Positions 22,461 through 34,746 of a stretch of DNA of 64,000 nt are shown piece by piece (the stretch's first letter is position 1; every line of letters starts with the position of its first letter). The position numbers were made by a program, and so were the translations under genes. This stretch comes from Coffea arabica (taxonomy: Eukaryota; Streptophyta; Magnoliopsida; Gentianales; Rubiaceae). The stretch is from positions 19,812,525 through 19,876,524 of the forward strand of contig NC_092330.1 of NCBI RefSeq assembly GCF_036785885.1, read 5' to 3'. Below the pieces are notes generated by a model that worked only from the letters and a program-made list of their open reading frames with translations, did not search any database and was not told the origin of the DNA.

Positions 22461-25400
22461 TGTGAGAACCCGTAACTTTTCCATTTGTTAGGTTTTATAA
22501 TTTTTCTAGGCTTTCTTATATTCAATGGCTTGTTTTCTACACTTTCTGTATCCGAAAAATTTTCTAGATTATTTTTACGAGTAAATATAGTTTTTAGATG
22601 ATTTTTCTAGTATCGAATAGATTTTGAGAAATTAAGAACGTATATCGGACGTGGGACCCACTAGTGCGAATAGTTCGGAAAAATTCGGCCAATAAGGTTA
22701 AGTTTCGGATACTGTGTGAAATTTATCGGGTGTTAAGAGATAAGTAGAATGTGTGAAGTGATTGATGTGAGAGGGAAAAAGAAAGATAAGAATGCATTAA
22801 TGAGTGTGACAAGTGTCACAATATGGTTGGTTGTGACTTAAGAAACACTATTCACCTTTTGACAATTTTTTTTGACTTTTACCACTTGAGTTAAATATCT
22901 CAAAATTTACAAAAAAATTCACTCTTCTCCCTTCCGTCTTGGCCGGCCACCTTGAAGCTCAAAAGAAGGAAAACTCTTCCAAATTCTAGCCTCCATATAG
23001 CTCAAATCTTCCAAGAAAATTACTTAAACTAGTTTCTACTCCATAAAAATCTTTCTTCTAGTGCCAGTAAGTGTATTAGTGAAGCTTGTTTGAAGGTTTA
23101 AAGTGTCCAACATCCTCCTCTCTCTTGATTTCTTGGTAAGTGATGCTTGAACACCATACTACACCTATTGATGCTTATGTTAGGTTTATTAGTGGTTAGA
23201 GTGCAGAAATTTCTGGTTTTTATCTTGGTTTGAAGTGATTTCATGAAGTTTTTCATTTATTGATGATTTTTCTGGTTTCATATGATCTTGATGGTGTGGT
23301 TGTTTTTGATGGTTGGTAATAAGGGGCTTTGGCTCTAGTTGGTGCATATGATAGAAAATTACAATCAATTTTGGATTTGGAAGAATTTCTGGAAAACTAG
23401 GGTTCTTGGTTGAACATTCTGTCCGAAATTTTAGGTCATAGATAGAGGCCGAATTGGACTTTGCTCAAAACATGAAAGTTGTAGGTATTGATGAGTTTGA
23501 AGTGCCTGGAAAATTTCAGGGCATTTGGAGTAGTGTAGAGTGAGTTATGCCGGTTTTACTGTTGCTGTTCTGGGTGAACAGAATGTGCGATCTGCGATAG
23601 TAATTGTCTGTTTTGACTGGAATTGGTTTGGATTTGGTTGTTGGTGTCTTCTGATGAAATGTAGCTGGATGTCTTAGCTAACTTATGCCTTTGGAATTTC
23701 GGAATTTGGACTTGTATGGACTGAGATATACCGATTACAGTTTTCTGTGTTTTGCAAACCTGTTTTGGTAATTCTGGTATAGTATTTGGCATTTTCGAAC
23801 TAGTTAAACTAGGAACTGCGTTGAGTGACCTTCTACATTGTTGTAGCCCTGTTTCATAGCTTCGAAACGGTGGGTCTTACACCCCCATCCGATAACCGTA
23901 GAGAATTTTACACCATTACCGCATAATAAGGGCAAAACAGTTTTCTATTTGGGGCCAAGACTAAGGCCATTTTCTAATTTCTGGTTTGCTATTATGCTCA
24001 TTTATGCATATGAAACCCTATTGGGGTTGTGTTTAGCATTGCTATATGACTCGTTATCGAGTCTCTTTTAGGGCTTGCTTTCATTTCAGTTGTTTCCTAG
24101 TTAACTTTTGTACTTGTACCACTTTGAGCCTAGTGAACGGCTTTTGGGAAATGAGATGAATTTTGTGTGAGATGTTGGGACTGATTTGAGGATAGAAAGA
24201 AGCCATAATGGCTGGAAAAGTAAGAAATTTAGGGGAAGTGCTGCCCGATTTTCTAGGCCGTTTGGTTCCTTTAAGTTGGGTTTGCCTTTTGGTAGAATGA
24301 AAGGCTTTTGGGTTGTTTGCGCCTAGGTCTTCATGCTACCTTTTCATTTCCAAGGGAATCATGTTTTTGCATTCTTGCATTAGTATTTATTTGGCAAGGC
24401 GTACGACGTGTAGTCGAGCCTCACATGTGCATTCTGTTTACTCGATTCCGGAAGTAAAACCTTCAATTGGTTTATTTTGATTATTTTAGGGTTTCTTGGC
24501 GATTAAGGCCAATCTGAAGTGAAAACTTTTGAAGTTGAGCCGGTGAGTGTACCACTCCCCTCCATTGCTGTTTAACTTGATTTCTGCTCTGCAATCTGTT
24601 TATTTGTTCGAGACGAGGGTGTACTTTATCACACTCGTTCTCTAGTCTGTTCATATGCCAATTTACTATGTAAAATTTGAATCTGTTATCTGTGTCTGCA
24701 TCTGTTCGGATTTCTATGACCTATGAGCTCAATCCTGTGACTAAGTTATTCGAGTCGGGCCGGCAAGGGCCTGGACGATTAGATAACGAACCACGGTAGT
24801 CTGTTCGGGGATTTTTGGGTATTGAGACCCTTGATTCCGGTATACTCGAGTATTACCATTTCTGTTCGGTTACGGTGAGCGGGCCCGGTAAAGGGGTGTT
24901 TGGTGGACGGAATTCGGTGTAAAGAGGGGTCTACGGACGTTTTGGTTCTATATACGTTGACGGAGAGTCAACCGGTTTGGATCAAGTACTGCGCTGGAAA
25001 TTTGGCTCCTGAGAGCCACCCGTATCCTTCTGATTTGAATCATTGGCTTCTGTGCTTTACATCTGACATGTGTATCTGATTTGTTAAATGTGAAATGCCA
25101 TGATTTTAATGCTATTTGTTTGGTACCTCATTGAGCGCAAGCTCACCCCTTTCCGTTCCTTTTGTTTTCCTTACAGGAAAATAAACCCTTTTGGTCTGGA
25201 TTTGACAAATGGCTGCCAAATTGAGCTAGATGAACATATCTTTTGTATAGCTCATGTATTAAAACCCTAAGTGTACTTTTGGGGCGTTTTTTCTTTTGAT
25301 TTGGCAAACCGTGTATATGTATTAACTTTTGAAAGCTTTTGTATGTCATTTTGATTTGTAAACGCTAAAGTTCAGATGTGAATGTTTGTTAGCTATTTCG

Positions 25401-25613
25401 GTTGGGTTCTGACGGGTCGGTTACTATTCCTGGCCGGCTCCGGATTTCATTTTTTTTATTTTGGGTTATTTTACCATTTTGATGTGTTTACGCGAGTTTG
25501 TAAGTTCCGGATTGAAGCGGATAGCTCTAATCTGATCCGTAGTTCTGGCGAGAGTTGGGCAGGCAGTCCGGTAACCCCTTTGGTTCGCCTTAGGGGAAAG
25601 TGGGGCTGTTACA
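22461..25613 (+). repeat. 3' LTR of element 2
   Basis: 3,153 bp, the same length as the 5' LTR and nearly identical to it. Followed by GAAGA. Confidence 0.92.
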
Positions 25614-25618
25614 GAAGA

Positions 25619-26853
25619 GACTTTTTTTTTTTTTAAAACTTCCGATGTGGGATAAAAAGACAAACTCAACAATAACCTTTTTAAAAAATTGTCATTGTAA
25701 GAACAATGATACTCAACCCAAAGTCCAAGTGTTGATGTGAAATAACATAAATATACAAAATAGGAAAATATCTCAAGCTGTATATTTATTGCTCCCTACT
25801 TTTCAATCACTATGCGTGTTAGTTGAAAGGACTTTTGCAATCTAAGTCTAGGAGTTGGATTTTTTCCTTTTTGCTTTTCAACATTCTCCTTGTAATATGT
25901 GAGTACGTATTCTGATCTGCTCCCAATGTTCTGACGTTAATTAGCCGTAAATTGAAAGTATGTTCTCTGTTTTTTCCTTCCGATATAATAATGGTGAGCA
26001 TTTGTCACTGTTGTGGTATAGAGATTGAACCTTTTTTTTTTCTGGGTAAGTACAGAGATTGAACTTTGCTACCACAAAGGTTTCTTCTTTGCGTTAGAAG
26101 CAAGGAAAAAACTTTGGTATAACGTAGGAAAACACCATAATATTCGCATGAACTTGAGAAAGAGCCTAGGAAACTCAAAAGCTGGAAATCCTATAGAGTT
26201 CGAGAGTAGTAAATGCCAAGCCCCAAATCTTGTTGAACTAACATAAGTACAATAATAACAAGGAAATTTAAATTAATTGTACCAAAACATGCTGGATAAT
26301 AATTGTTCAAGTACAGGCGATCAAGATTTTCATATTACACCTGCTTGGGTGAAATAGTTGCCAAGAATAAAGTTACTAGTATTCTACTTTCTCCTATTGT
26401 GTTTGTCTTCCCTTGGAATTGGAGCCTGTGGAGTGTGGCTTCTGGACACACTCCTGTAGTTTTTGAGAAAGAACAAATTTTCAAGAAAAAAAAGAAAAAT
26501 GTATTGAAAAATTAACTTGGATGACATCATTTAACATTTGTTAAATTGAATTATTTTGGAGAAATCCATTCCTAAATCCTTTTGACTGCCAACTATTCAT
26601 GTGCCAATTACAAACCATTTTATACTAGTTCAGTGGTACTCCCCCCATTGCATTAATTTACAATTACTCTCTCAAAATCAACAAAAGCTAAAAGATAAAA
26701 GGAACTTCAAAATTTTCCATTTCAAAGTGTATTTTTCTAAAATTCCCAGTAGACTCTATTTTAAATTGGTAACTAATACATCTAACTTCATATATCTAGA
26801 CATCATGATTAAGAACGGACTAATATTAATAAGAAGCACCAAACTAGGTTAGA
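25619..26853. other. AT-rich intergenic DNA
   Basis: I see no gene, RNA or recognisable element. The left part starts with a T-run followed by TTCCGATGTGGGA, a phrase common in plant retroelement debris. Short ORFs here have no motif and look incidental. Confidence 0.5.
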
Positions 26854-26862
26854 TTTGTATTA

Positions 26863-28218
26863 GGAAAAATTATTTAAAACGTCTCTCACATTTTTCAAAA
26901 TGGCTTTTTTTGTCCCTCACTATTAAAAGTGTAATTTTATGTCTCTTATCAATTCACATTGGTCAAATTTACTCTCTACTTAGGTTTTCGACTAGTTTTT
27001 TTTTATCGGAATTCACCACATGCCTTGCACGTGATTATTTTTGAAGGGCAAAATTGTCAAATCAAAATTTACATATTCTGATCCATAGCCCTCTCACATT
27101 TAACAAAATAAATTTTTTCGCCCCTTACATTTCACAAAATGAATTTTTTCGTTTTTCACATTTTACAAAATGAATTTTTTTCATTCATCATCAGTCATGT
27201 GTATGAATAACTTTTTTTTTTTTAAATCATGTACATATCTATTTGATTTTACCTTAACAATACGAATAACATATAATATATTTCTATTTGATTTTGTCTG
27301 AAAGTACTGTTCTGGTGAAATTAAATAGATATATACAGAGGTTTAAAAAAATTGTTAGTTTTTCATTCGTGTTAATTTTTTACTTGAAAATTGAAAATAA
27401 AGAAGATATTTAATCCTAAACATTATCAAGTATTTATATCAAATTAAATTTGGACAGAAAAATAAACAAAAGAGAAGTATGATAAAAAGAAGTAAGTGAT
27501 TGACACTTTCAAATTTTAAGATAATTTCAAGGCAAGAAATTTAACTGTTAATCTTAAAGGTAGCAAGTAGAAATTTCAAATTTAAACTGCAATTTATTAG
27601 CATGACTACAGAATTTGAATTAGGACCGATTAATTAGATGGTCTTATTACACAACTCAATCAATGAATTATTACCAAAAGAGGAAAGGCTACAAATATTG
27701 AATAGATTCACATAGTGAAATCAAATAAAAAATATTTATATGGATTTAAAACAAAATTGTTAGATTTAAACCCATGTACATATTTATTGAATAGCATGTG
27801 TACAACTACAATTAGTCTGTTTTGGTGAAATCAAATAGTGATATATTAAATGTTATTCGTATTGTTCAGATGAAATCAAATAGATATATACATAGATTAA
27901 AAAAAATTATTTGTACACATGGTCAATGAAGGATGAAAAAAATTCATTTTGTAAAATGTGAGAGATGAAACAATTCATTTTGTGAAATGTAAAAGACTAT
28001 AAATCGGATTATGTAAAATTTGATTTGATAATTTTACCCCTAAAAAATGATCACATGCAAGGCATGTGATGAATTTCGACCAAAAACTAATCAGAAATCT
28101 AAGTAGGGACCAAATCTGACTAATGTGAATTTGTAAGAGACGTAAAATTACACTTTTAAAAATGAGGGATGAAAAAGTTATTTTACAAAATGTGAGGGAT
28201 GTTTTGAACGATTTTCCC
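26863..28218. mobile_element. Non-autonomous Mutator-like element with long inverted ends
   Basis: A perfect 9-bp duplication TTTGTATTA (26854-26862, 28219-28227) flanks a 1,356-bp segment. Its ends are GGAAAAATTATTTAAAACGT and the reverse complement of ACGATTTTCCC. The two ends are diverged inverted repeats of several hundred bases: left CTCTCACATTTTTCAAAATG, right, reversed, CCCTCACATTTTGTAAAATA. A 9-bp duplication with long inverted ends is the Mutator (MULE) hallmark. There is no transposase, only an AT-rich core. Arm divergence suggests moderate age. Confidence 0.85.
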
Positions 28219-28227
28219 TTTGTATTA

Positions 28228-29069
28228 TTGTGGACATCAAGCGATCAAATTGCCCAGTAACTAAAATAATTTATTTTCTTGGTTTTCATCCTCAACTCCG
28301 CCCAAGAAATCGTTTCTATTCACAATCAATAAAAAGAGTTCAAAGCATACATGGGTTGAAAAATGAGGCCAACAGATACTGAAAGCAGAAGTTAGACAAG
28401 AAGATTGATGATACTCAACTGCATCCGGGAACTCCAATTGCTGTTGCTAAATTGCTAAGATTAATGATAATAAACAACGGGGTAATCATCATACCAACAG
28501 CTATTGCTTTTCAAACCATTTTAATTTCTTTAGACGTACACGATACTGCAAATGTATGGACGATCTATAACTCTAGGACTTCATGTGTTTCCTCAAGATG
28601 TTATTGCAGCCTTTTCTTGATATAGATGACTATCCTCAAGCGGTCTCTCTAGTTGACTAGTAAAGTCTATGAGTGTGTTTTGATAACCATTAGTTGGCTA
28701 AAAAGAATATTTGCTTATATTACAAACATAATTTTCAACACACCTTTTTTATTTTTCTAGTCATCTTTTTATCTCAAATACATTACATCATAAAAATGTT
28801 ACAGTAATTATTTTAAATAATATTTCAAATAATTTTCTATGTTACTCGGACTTGGGTACGAATTCAGGTACATGTCTAAGTGTCTAGTTCATCAATCATC
28901 TAAAATTAGGATATTGGGACACTTATAAAAAGTTGGACATGAGTATGTGGGTACGGAAAAAAATTTAGCAAATCTAATGCCCAATGGAGGTCTAATGTCT
29001 TGTGAGGTTTATTTTCCATTTTTTCCATTTTTTTTTGGTTTTTGCTCAAAATGGCGTCTATTATTCTAG
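28228..29069. other. AT-rich intergenic DNA
   Basis: No gene or element end recognised. The sequence has no long repeat partner in the window. Confidence 0.45.
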
Positions 29070-30169
29070 TCGGAAAGAGATTTTGAAAATTGAGGGCATC
29101 CACAACAAAACATTCTATCTCCCATACCTTTTATTGATTTTCTTGACAAAGAAAGAAAACACAATCGTCGCCAACACAACCTAACAAACAACTCCTCAAT
29201 TTCTTTTATGGTTCCCTTACTCTCTTTCTCACAATTTTAACACATACACAAACACAAGCTTTCTCACACACAACACACACACACACACACACAACCACTC
29301 CCTCACTCATTCTCAGCTGTCTTCCTCTATCAATATCTTACTCACCAATCACACACACAAGCTAATAGTAGAAGAGGATAAGGCAATAAAGGAAAGGAGG
29401 AAAAGTTTCTACTAGAGAATCCTACCATCACTGAAGCTTCATCCCAAAATCATTGTGAGCTTCTTCTCTTATTTTCAATTTTGACTCCAACAATATAATT
29501 CCTGGAAAATTGGAAAAAGCTTGGTTGATTGTTATGTTCTTTTTCATAAGCTTGTTCGGTCTTTCCTTTCTCTTCTTTAGCTTTGATGATTAATGTTTGA
29601 ATATTTTGGTTTTTTATGAAATGAGTTGGTTGTTGTTGCATTTTTCAAATGTTGGGATACGTCATAAACAAGATTGAAGAAAGAAAAATGGGTCTTGTGT
29701 CTACATTCCATGTGTTTGAAAAAATTACCTCAAAAATAAAGAAGCCAATTTCATGTTTATATTTTGTCAAAAATAGACGGCTATAGCTAGTTCACGGCCT
29801 GGAAATCTTTTTTACCAAACTTTTCTAATTTTTGGGTCTCAAGAGCAACAAAATGGGTATACTAAGTTAAAGGCTATTTTTTGTCTTAATTAATCATATT
29901 TCTTGCCATTTCATGTTAAATTGAGTTTGTAGTTGTGCTATAGAATCGGAGAGGTTTATTTTGCTATATGTTTCATGAATTTTGGTGATGATTTTGGTGA
30001 CTAAAAAAGAAGGAAACCTGACTATAATTTGCCTTTTTGCTACTTTTGGTGCATTTTTTTTTGTAAAAAATCAAGGTCAGAAACGCGATCTACGTAGAAA
30101 ATGGAGTGGAGCGGCGAATTTTGGTGAATGGAAAAATCACAAACAATGGCCCAACGCTGGTTGCCAAAG

Positions 30170-31000
30170 CCAATGTTTTCAAAGTTGGACTGGATCGATA
30201 GGTTCGACCGGCCAAATTGCAAGCCATCCATGTGTTCGGTCCAGTTCATAGCTTATGTTGGCTTGACACAAGAATTGCTCAAAACTACTATTCACCCTGT
30301 TCATACCCGATCGAACCATTAACCGCAGTTCTTTTATTTTTCACAAAATTTGATTGAAATTATATAAACTGAAGATTTGGACTAGTTGGTGTGATGAAAC
30401 TAATATGAATTTTATACTTTTGTCACTTGTCGGTGGTTCATATAATGGTCCTGGATGATGATGAAAACTTGTCAAGATGGCTGTTTTTGAGGCTCTGCTG
30501 CCCCACAATGACGAAGAAGATGGTGGAAGCCTCAGAAATTGGATTTGTTTGGACTTTTTGACTGTTTTCTATGCTTATATGAGTTTTTTTTATTATTCTT
30601 TATTAATTCTAATATTTTGAAATTGGACATGTAAGTTGGATAACTATAATATTGCTCTTATGTTAATTGTAATTTTAGCATTTATAGTTCTATTGGATTT
30701 TATTTAATTTCAGAAGTTTCAATGACTTTTGTTTAATTTTAGAATATGGTGGTGGCTTATGTAGGATTCAAGCTATTTTTTAGCAAGCACAATTGATATG
30801 AATTTATTTGTTTGAATTTAAATTTTAAAAATTTATGTGTTTGGAAATATTTAATTTTTTATCAAATGATATGTATAGAATATCTTATTTAGTGCACAAG
30901 AGTATTTGTATGTGTGTGTATATATTTTTAAACTTATTGAACCGGGGTTGAACCGATCACTTCACAGGTTCAATTAATGGTCTGAATTTTAAAACATTGG
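30170..31000. mobile_element. Small inverted-repeat DNA element inside LTR X copy 2
   Basis: The ends CCAATGTTTTCAAAG and, reversed, CCAATGTTTTAAAATTC are inverted repeats that continue into GGTTCGACCGG / GGTTCAACC blocks. The segment is absent at the matching point of solo LTR X (near 4965-4985), where flanking sequence is continuous, so X serves as an empty site. No clear target duplication is visible and the superfamily is undecided. It contains no transposase. Confidence 0.5.
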
Positions 31001-31875
31001 TTAAAACTTCAGCTGGCCAAAAGTGAGGAAAAAATGAAGAAGGAAAAAAGAAAAGAAGAAGAAAAGGAAAAAAAAAACGAAAAAAGAGGAAAGGGAATAA
31101 AAAATGGGCTTGTGTTTTATTTTTCTATTGGGCTTGGATTTTGGGAATAAAATTTGAAACATTTGTTACTTTTAGCCCACATAGACATTTAACTGGACTC
31201 GTTTGTTTTACACAAGACAATGCGCAATTTTTTTTTAATTTTGTGCCAAAGTAGTGTGGTCCAAACACTTAAAATGGCTCAAAATTCGTTTTTCTTTGTA
31301 TTTCCTTAAATCAGAAATTTGATTTTGTGATTTGGCCTCCAAAGTTTTGGATAATTCTAATGTGGCAAAAAACAATTAGATTTCTTTCTTTTAGGTCCTT
31401 ATTTTAATTATATTTTGGCCCCTAAACTCTTTTTATTTAATTTTTCACCTAATCTTTTTCAAAAATTATGTTTTGACCCCAAAAACTTTCTAATTTTTGA
31501 AATGTAATCCCTAACGGGCTTTTGATTTCTCAACTATAATTGTTTCCTTTCTTTATTTTCTAATTATGCATCACTTCAATGCATTTAATTTGCAAATTTT
31601 AGGCATTTTAACTTCATTTACATTTTTTTTGGCATGATACAATGAATTTAGTATATTTTTTAATTCTCTTTTAAAGTATTTTCAATTAAATTGGTGTTTT
31701 AATCCTTTAATTGATTCTTGAGCATAAATAGGTCAATCTTCCCTCATTTAGTTATTACTTCAAAAGAGAGGAACCCCTATTACCCTTTAAATTTCAATTA
31801 TATGCTCTTATGTGCTCATATGTGTTTATATGCTTTTATGTATTTCCTTTTATTTATTTGCTTTAAGTTTATATT

Positions 31876-32940
31876 TGTTTATCTCAACTCATATCTTTTG
31901 ATGATTACAAAACAAATGGATATTTCTAATACCTCTTGTAGAAATCCTTTTCAGAAATGAACCAAACAGGTCTGAGGCTTTAAAGCAGAAAAAGGAGATC
32001 AAAAAGTATGAAGATTGCTGAGGATGATGTCGGACGCACAAAAGGAAAGTATCGGACGTCCGATATCCTTTGAGCATCTTCGGACGAGTAAAGAACTCAG
32101 ACTCGGACGTCCGAATAAGACAAGCCAGAGGTTCGATGACTATTAATCATGATCGGACGCTCAAACATCTGTGTATCGGACGTCCGACAAGTATTGCTGC
32201 TTTTCGGACACAACACTCTGAACGCATCGGCCGGCCGAAGGATTTCAAGAAAACTTCCAGAACTCATTGATCTCGTTCGGACGCATAAAATCCAACCATC
32301 GGACGTCCGACAGCACCAACGGCTAGTTGACTCTTCAGCTGCCTTCTGCCCGTTGACAGCATTAATTGAGGAATTCTCTGGTCTCCTATAAAAGGAACAA
32401 AGTCAATCACCTCAAAACAACTTTGTACATCAAGCCTACATCAGATTGTGAGTGATTCTAGTGTTAGAATACTCAAAAGAAACATTTGTATTCCTTGCAT
32501 GTGCAATCTTCGTGTAGCTGTTTTTCAAGTGTGACATAGCTTCTTCAATAGTGTAGCATAGAGAGGGTTTGCGAGTGTTTGTAAAACTTCCTTGCTTGAC
32601 CAAGTGTGTTTTGGGGCAAGAAGGAAGTGATCCCTTCCTTGTACACATAAAATTGGTTGCAAGTCTATTCAGCTTGAAGTAACTTGATATATAATAGAGG
32701 TGTTCAAACATCAGTTGTGTTTGAAGCTTGGTTTGGTTCTTTACTCTCATTTACTGCTTTTCTATATAAACTGCTCTTCTCCTCATCTCACTAATACCTG
32801 TTCTACTATACTATCTTGTTCATTGAGAAGCATTTTGAAAAAGAAGGGCTGTCTGTCAAAAAGAAAAAGGTTGAATATTTACTAGCAGGTTTTTTGAAAA
32901 CCTAATTCACCCCCCTCTTAGGTTGTCTTCGATCCTTACA
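31876..32940 (+). repeat. 5' LTR of the copia element
   Basis: Contains TATAAAAG at 32387-32394 as a likely promoter TATA box. Four copies of the perfect palindrome TCGGACGTCCGA lie upstream of it (32052, 32103, 32176, 32299), along with further CGGACG half-sites. Confidence 0.93.
32052..32310 (+). promoter_or_regulatory. Cluster of TCGGACGTCCGA palindromes in the LTR
   Basis: Perfect 12-bp palindromes at 32052-32063, 32103-32114, 32176-32187 and 32299-32310, repeated in the 3' LTR at 40969, 41020, 41093 and 41216. The central GACGTC is the classical C-box/CRE-type core bound by plant bZIP factors. Position 77-335 bp upstream of the TATA box fits enhancer sites. The role is inferred. Confidence 0.5.
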
Positions 32941-32942
32941 AT

Positions 32943-32954
32943 TGGTATCAGAGC
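32943..32954 (+). promoter_or_regulatory. Primer binding site (initiator tRNA-Met type), copia element
   Basis: TGGTATCAGAGC lies two bases after the 5' LTR. Confidence 0.88.
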
Positions 32955-32994
32955 TTGGTCTCCCAGAGATTAAGCTCAAGCGGCTTGGAGTAAG

Positions 32995-34710
32995 ATGACA
33001 ACCAGTCATGCTATGTTTGTTGATGGGCAATCTGTTACTAGGCCTCCCATGTTTACTGGTTCCAATTATGTTAGCTGGAAAGAAAGAATGATTATCTTCT
33101 TGCAATCCATTGATATTGAGCTGTGGTTTATTGTGAATGAAGGACCGTATGATGCTAATTTTCTTGATGCAGAAACAGGTTTGTTGCGGCCAAAAACGAG
33201 AGCTGAGATGAATGCTCAAGACAGAACCAATCTCACATTGAATGCCAAAGCCATGAATGTTCTTTACAGTGCCTTAGACTCAAATGAGTCAATCAGAGTA
33301 AAAGGGTGTAAATCTGCCAAAGAAATGTGGGATAAGTTAAGAGAAATTCATGAGGGCAGTGACAACGTAAGAGAACAGAAAAAGTCCATTCTGGTCACCA
33401 AGTATGAATCTTTTAAGATGGAGCCTCATGAGAACATCGACAAAATGTATTGTAGATTCAATGATCTGATCAAGGATTTAGAGGTACTCGAGAAGGAATA
33501 CTCTCTAGGTGAAAAGAACAGAAAAATTCTGAATGCTCTATCAAAGGATTGGGAAAGCAAAGTGACTGCTATAGAGGAAGCTAAGGATTTAAATTCCTTA
33601 TCCATTGAATCTCTGATTAACTCTCTAACCTCCTACGAACTGAAACTTAAATCTAAGTTGCAGGAAGAAGAAGACACAAAAGGAAGGAAGAGTATTGCTC
33701 TGAAAACTTCACAAGATGAAGATGAAACAGCCTCACTGGATGAAAATGACTTGGATGGTGATGATAGTGACATTGCACTCATCACAAGAGGCTTCAAAAG
33801 ATTTCTCAATAAGAGAAGATTCAGGAAAGGCGGATCCAACAACTCCTTCCAGAATCAGACCAATGACTTCAGGAATAGAGGGAAACTAGAGTTCAACAAG
33901 AAGCAGAATGATAAATGTTTTGAATGTGGCCAACCTGGACACTATGCAAATGAGTGTCCAATGAAGAAAAAGAAGGAAAACAAGATTGAACGAAAACCAA
34001 AGTTCAACAATTTCCAGATTACCTGGAATGATTGCAACTCAGAAGGCGAAGTTGAAGAAGAAGAGGAATCTGCTCAAGTAGCTTTCATGGCCATTGGAGA
34101 TGAAGAGGTAACACAATGCAACTCTCAAATCAATAGTGATAGTGAATCTGATGATGATGTCAATTCTTTTCTAGAAAAAATGCATGACAACTTGAAAGAA
34201 TCCTATGCTAAAAACAAAGAACTGAAGCAAAAAATCAGCTTTCTAATACAAGACAATGCAAATCTTTTTCGACAAAACAAATGCCTTAAGCATGAAAATG
34301 ATAACCTGAAAAGGACTGAAACTGATGTGCTTGCTGAACTTTACAAAAAGAAAAATTACTGTGACTTACTCAAGAGTGAGCAATGCAGCCTGAGAAAAAG
34401 GATGGATGATTTATGTAAATTGTTACATCATGTGAAACAGAATCATCTTCAAAAAATTGACACTGTACCTTATGTTAATACTCATCGAATAAGATTGAAC
34501 CAAAATACAAATGAGTTTGCTATCCACAGAAGAAGGCAAGTCAGATTCATCAAACCTGTTCATTTGATTAATCCTATGTCAATATGCAACTTTTGTTATC
34601 AATCTGGCCACATGTACAGCAACTGTCATGTTAAGAAAAATATGAGGAATGGGATGAGATGCATGTGGATAGTCAAACATAAGACTAACTCTCAAGGACC
34701 CAACATGTAA
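32995..34710 (+). CDS. gag polyprotein of the copia element
   Basis: 571 residues. Residues about 10-230 form a copia-type gag (UBN2/DUF4219-like), with FTGSNYVSWKERM near the start and CKSAKEMWDKL. CCHC zinc knuckles occur at about residue 308 (CFECGQPGHYANEC) and 531 (CNFCYQSGHMYSNC). Between them is an acidic stretch followed by a Lys/Glu/Leu-rich probable coiled coil. The protein would assemble particles and bind element RNA. It starts 55 bp after the LTR. The long C-terminal extension with a second knuckle is a feature of SIRE-type gags. Confidence 0.9.
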   Translation: MTTSHAMFVDGQSVTRPPMFTGSNYVSWKERMIIFLQSIDIELWFIVNEGPYDANFLDAETGLLRPKTRAEMNAQDRTNLTLNAKAMNVLYSALDSNESIRVKGCKSAKEMWDKLREIHEGSDNVREQKKSILVTKYESFKMEPHENIDKMYCRFNDLIKDLEVLEKEYSLGEKNRKILNALSKDWESKVTAIEEAKDLNSLSIESLINSLTSYELKLKSKLQEEEDTKGRKSIALKTSQDEDETASLDENDLDGDDSDIALITRGFKRFLNKRRFRKGGSNNSFQNQTNDFRNRGKLEFNKKQNDKCFECGQPGHYANECPMKKKKENKIERKPKFNNFQITWNDCNSEGEVEEEEESAQVAFMAIGDEEVTQCNSQINSDSESDDDVNSFLEKMHDNLKESYAKNKELKQKISFLIQDNANLFRQNKCLKHENDNLKRTETDVLAELYKKKNYCDLLKSEQCSLRKRMDDLCKLLHHVKQNHLQKIDTVPYVNTHRIRLNQNTNEFAIHRRRQVRFIKPVHLINPMSICNFCYQSGHMYSNCHVKKNMRNGMRCMWIVKHKTNSQGPNM

Positions 34711-34746
34711 AGGGTACCAAGTATTATCTTGTGGGTTTGTGTGTAG

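Larger units (their letters stand above)
17503..25613 (+). mobile_element. Young long-LTR Ty3/gypsy-type derivative, element 2
   Basis: LTRs of 3,153 bp each (17503-20655, 22461-25613), TGTGAGAACCCG...GCTGTTACA, with the duplication GAAGA at 17498-17502 and 25614-25618. The interior is 1,805 bp with a gag ORF and zinc knuckles but no protease, integrase or reverse transcriptase. I counted about 14 differences between the LTRs, so they are about 99.5% identical. That implies a recent insertion, of the order of a few hundred thousand years or less at usual plant rates. It is structurally complete as a non-autonomous element; an autonomous partner must have supplied pol. Confidence 0.92.
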
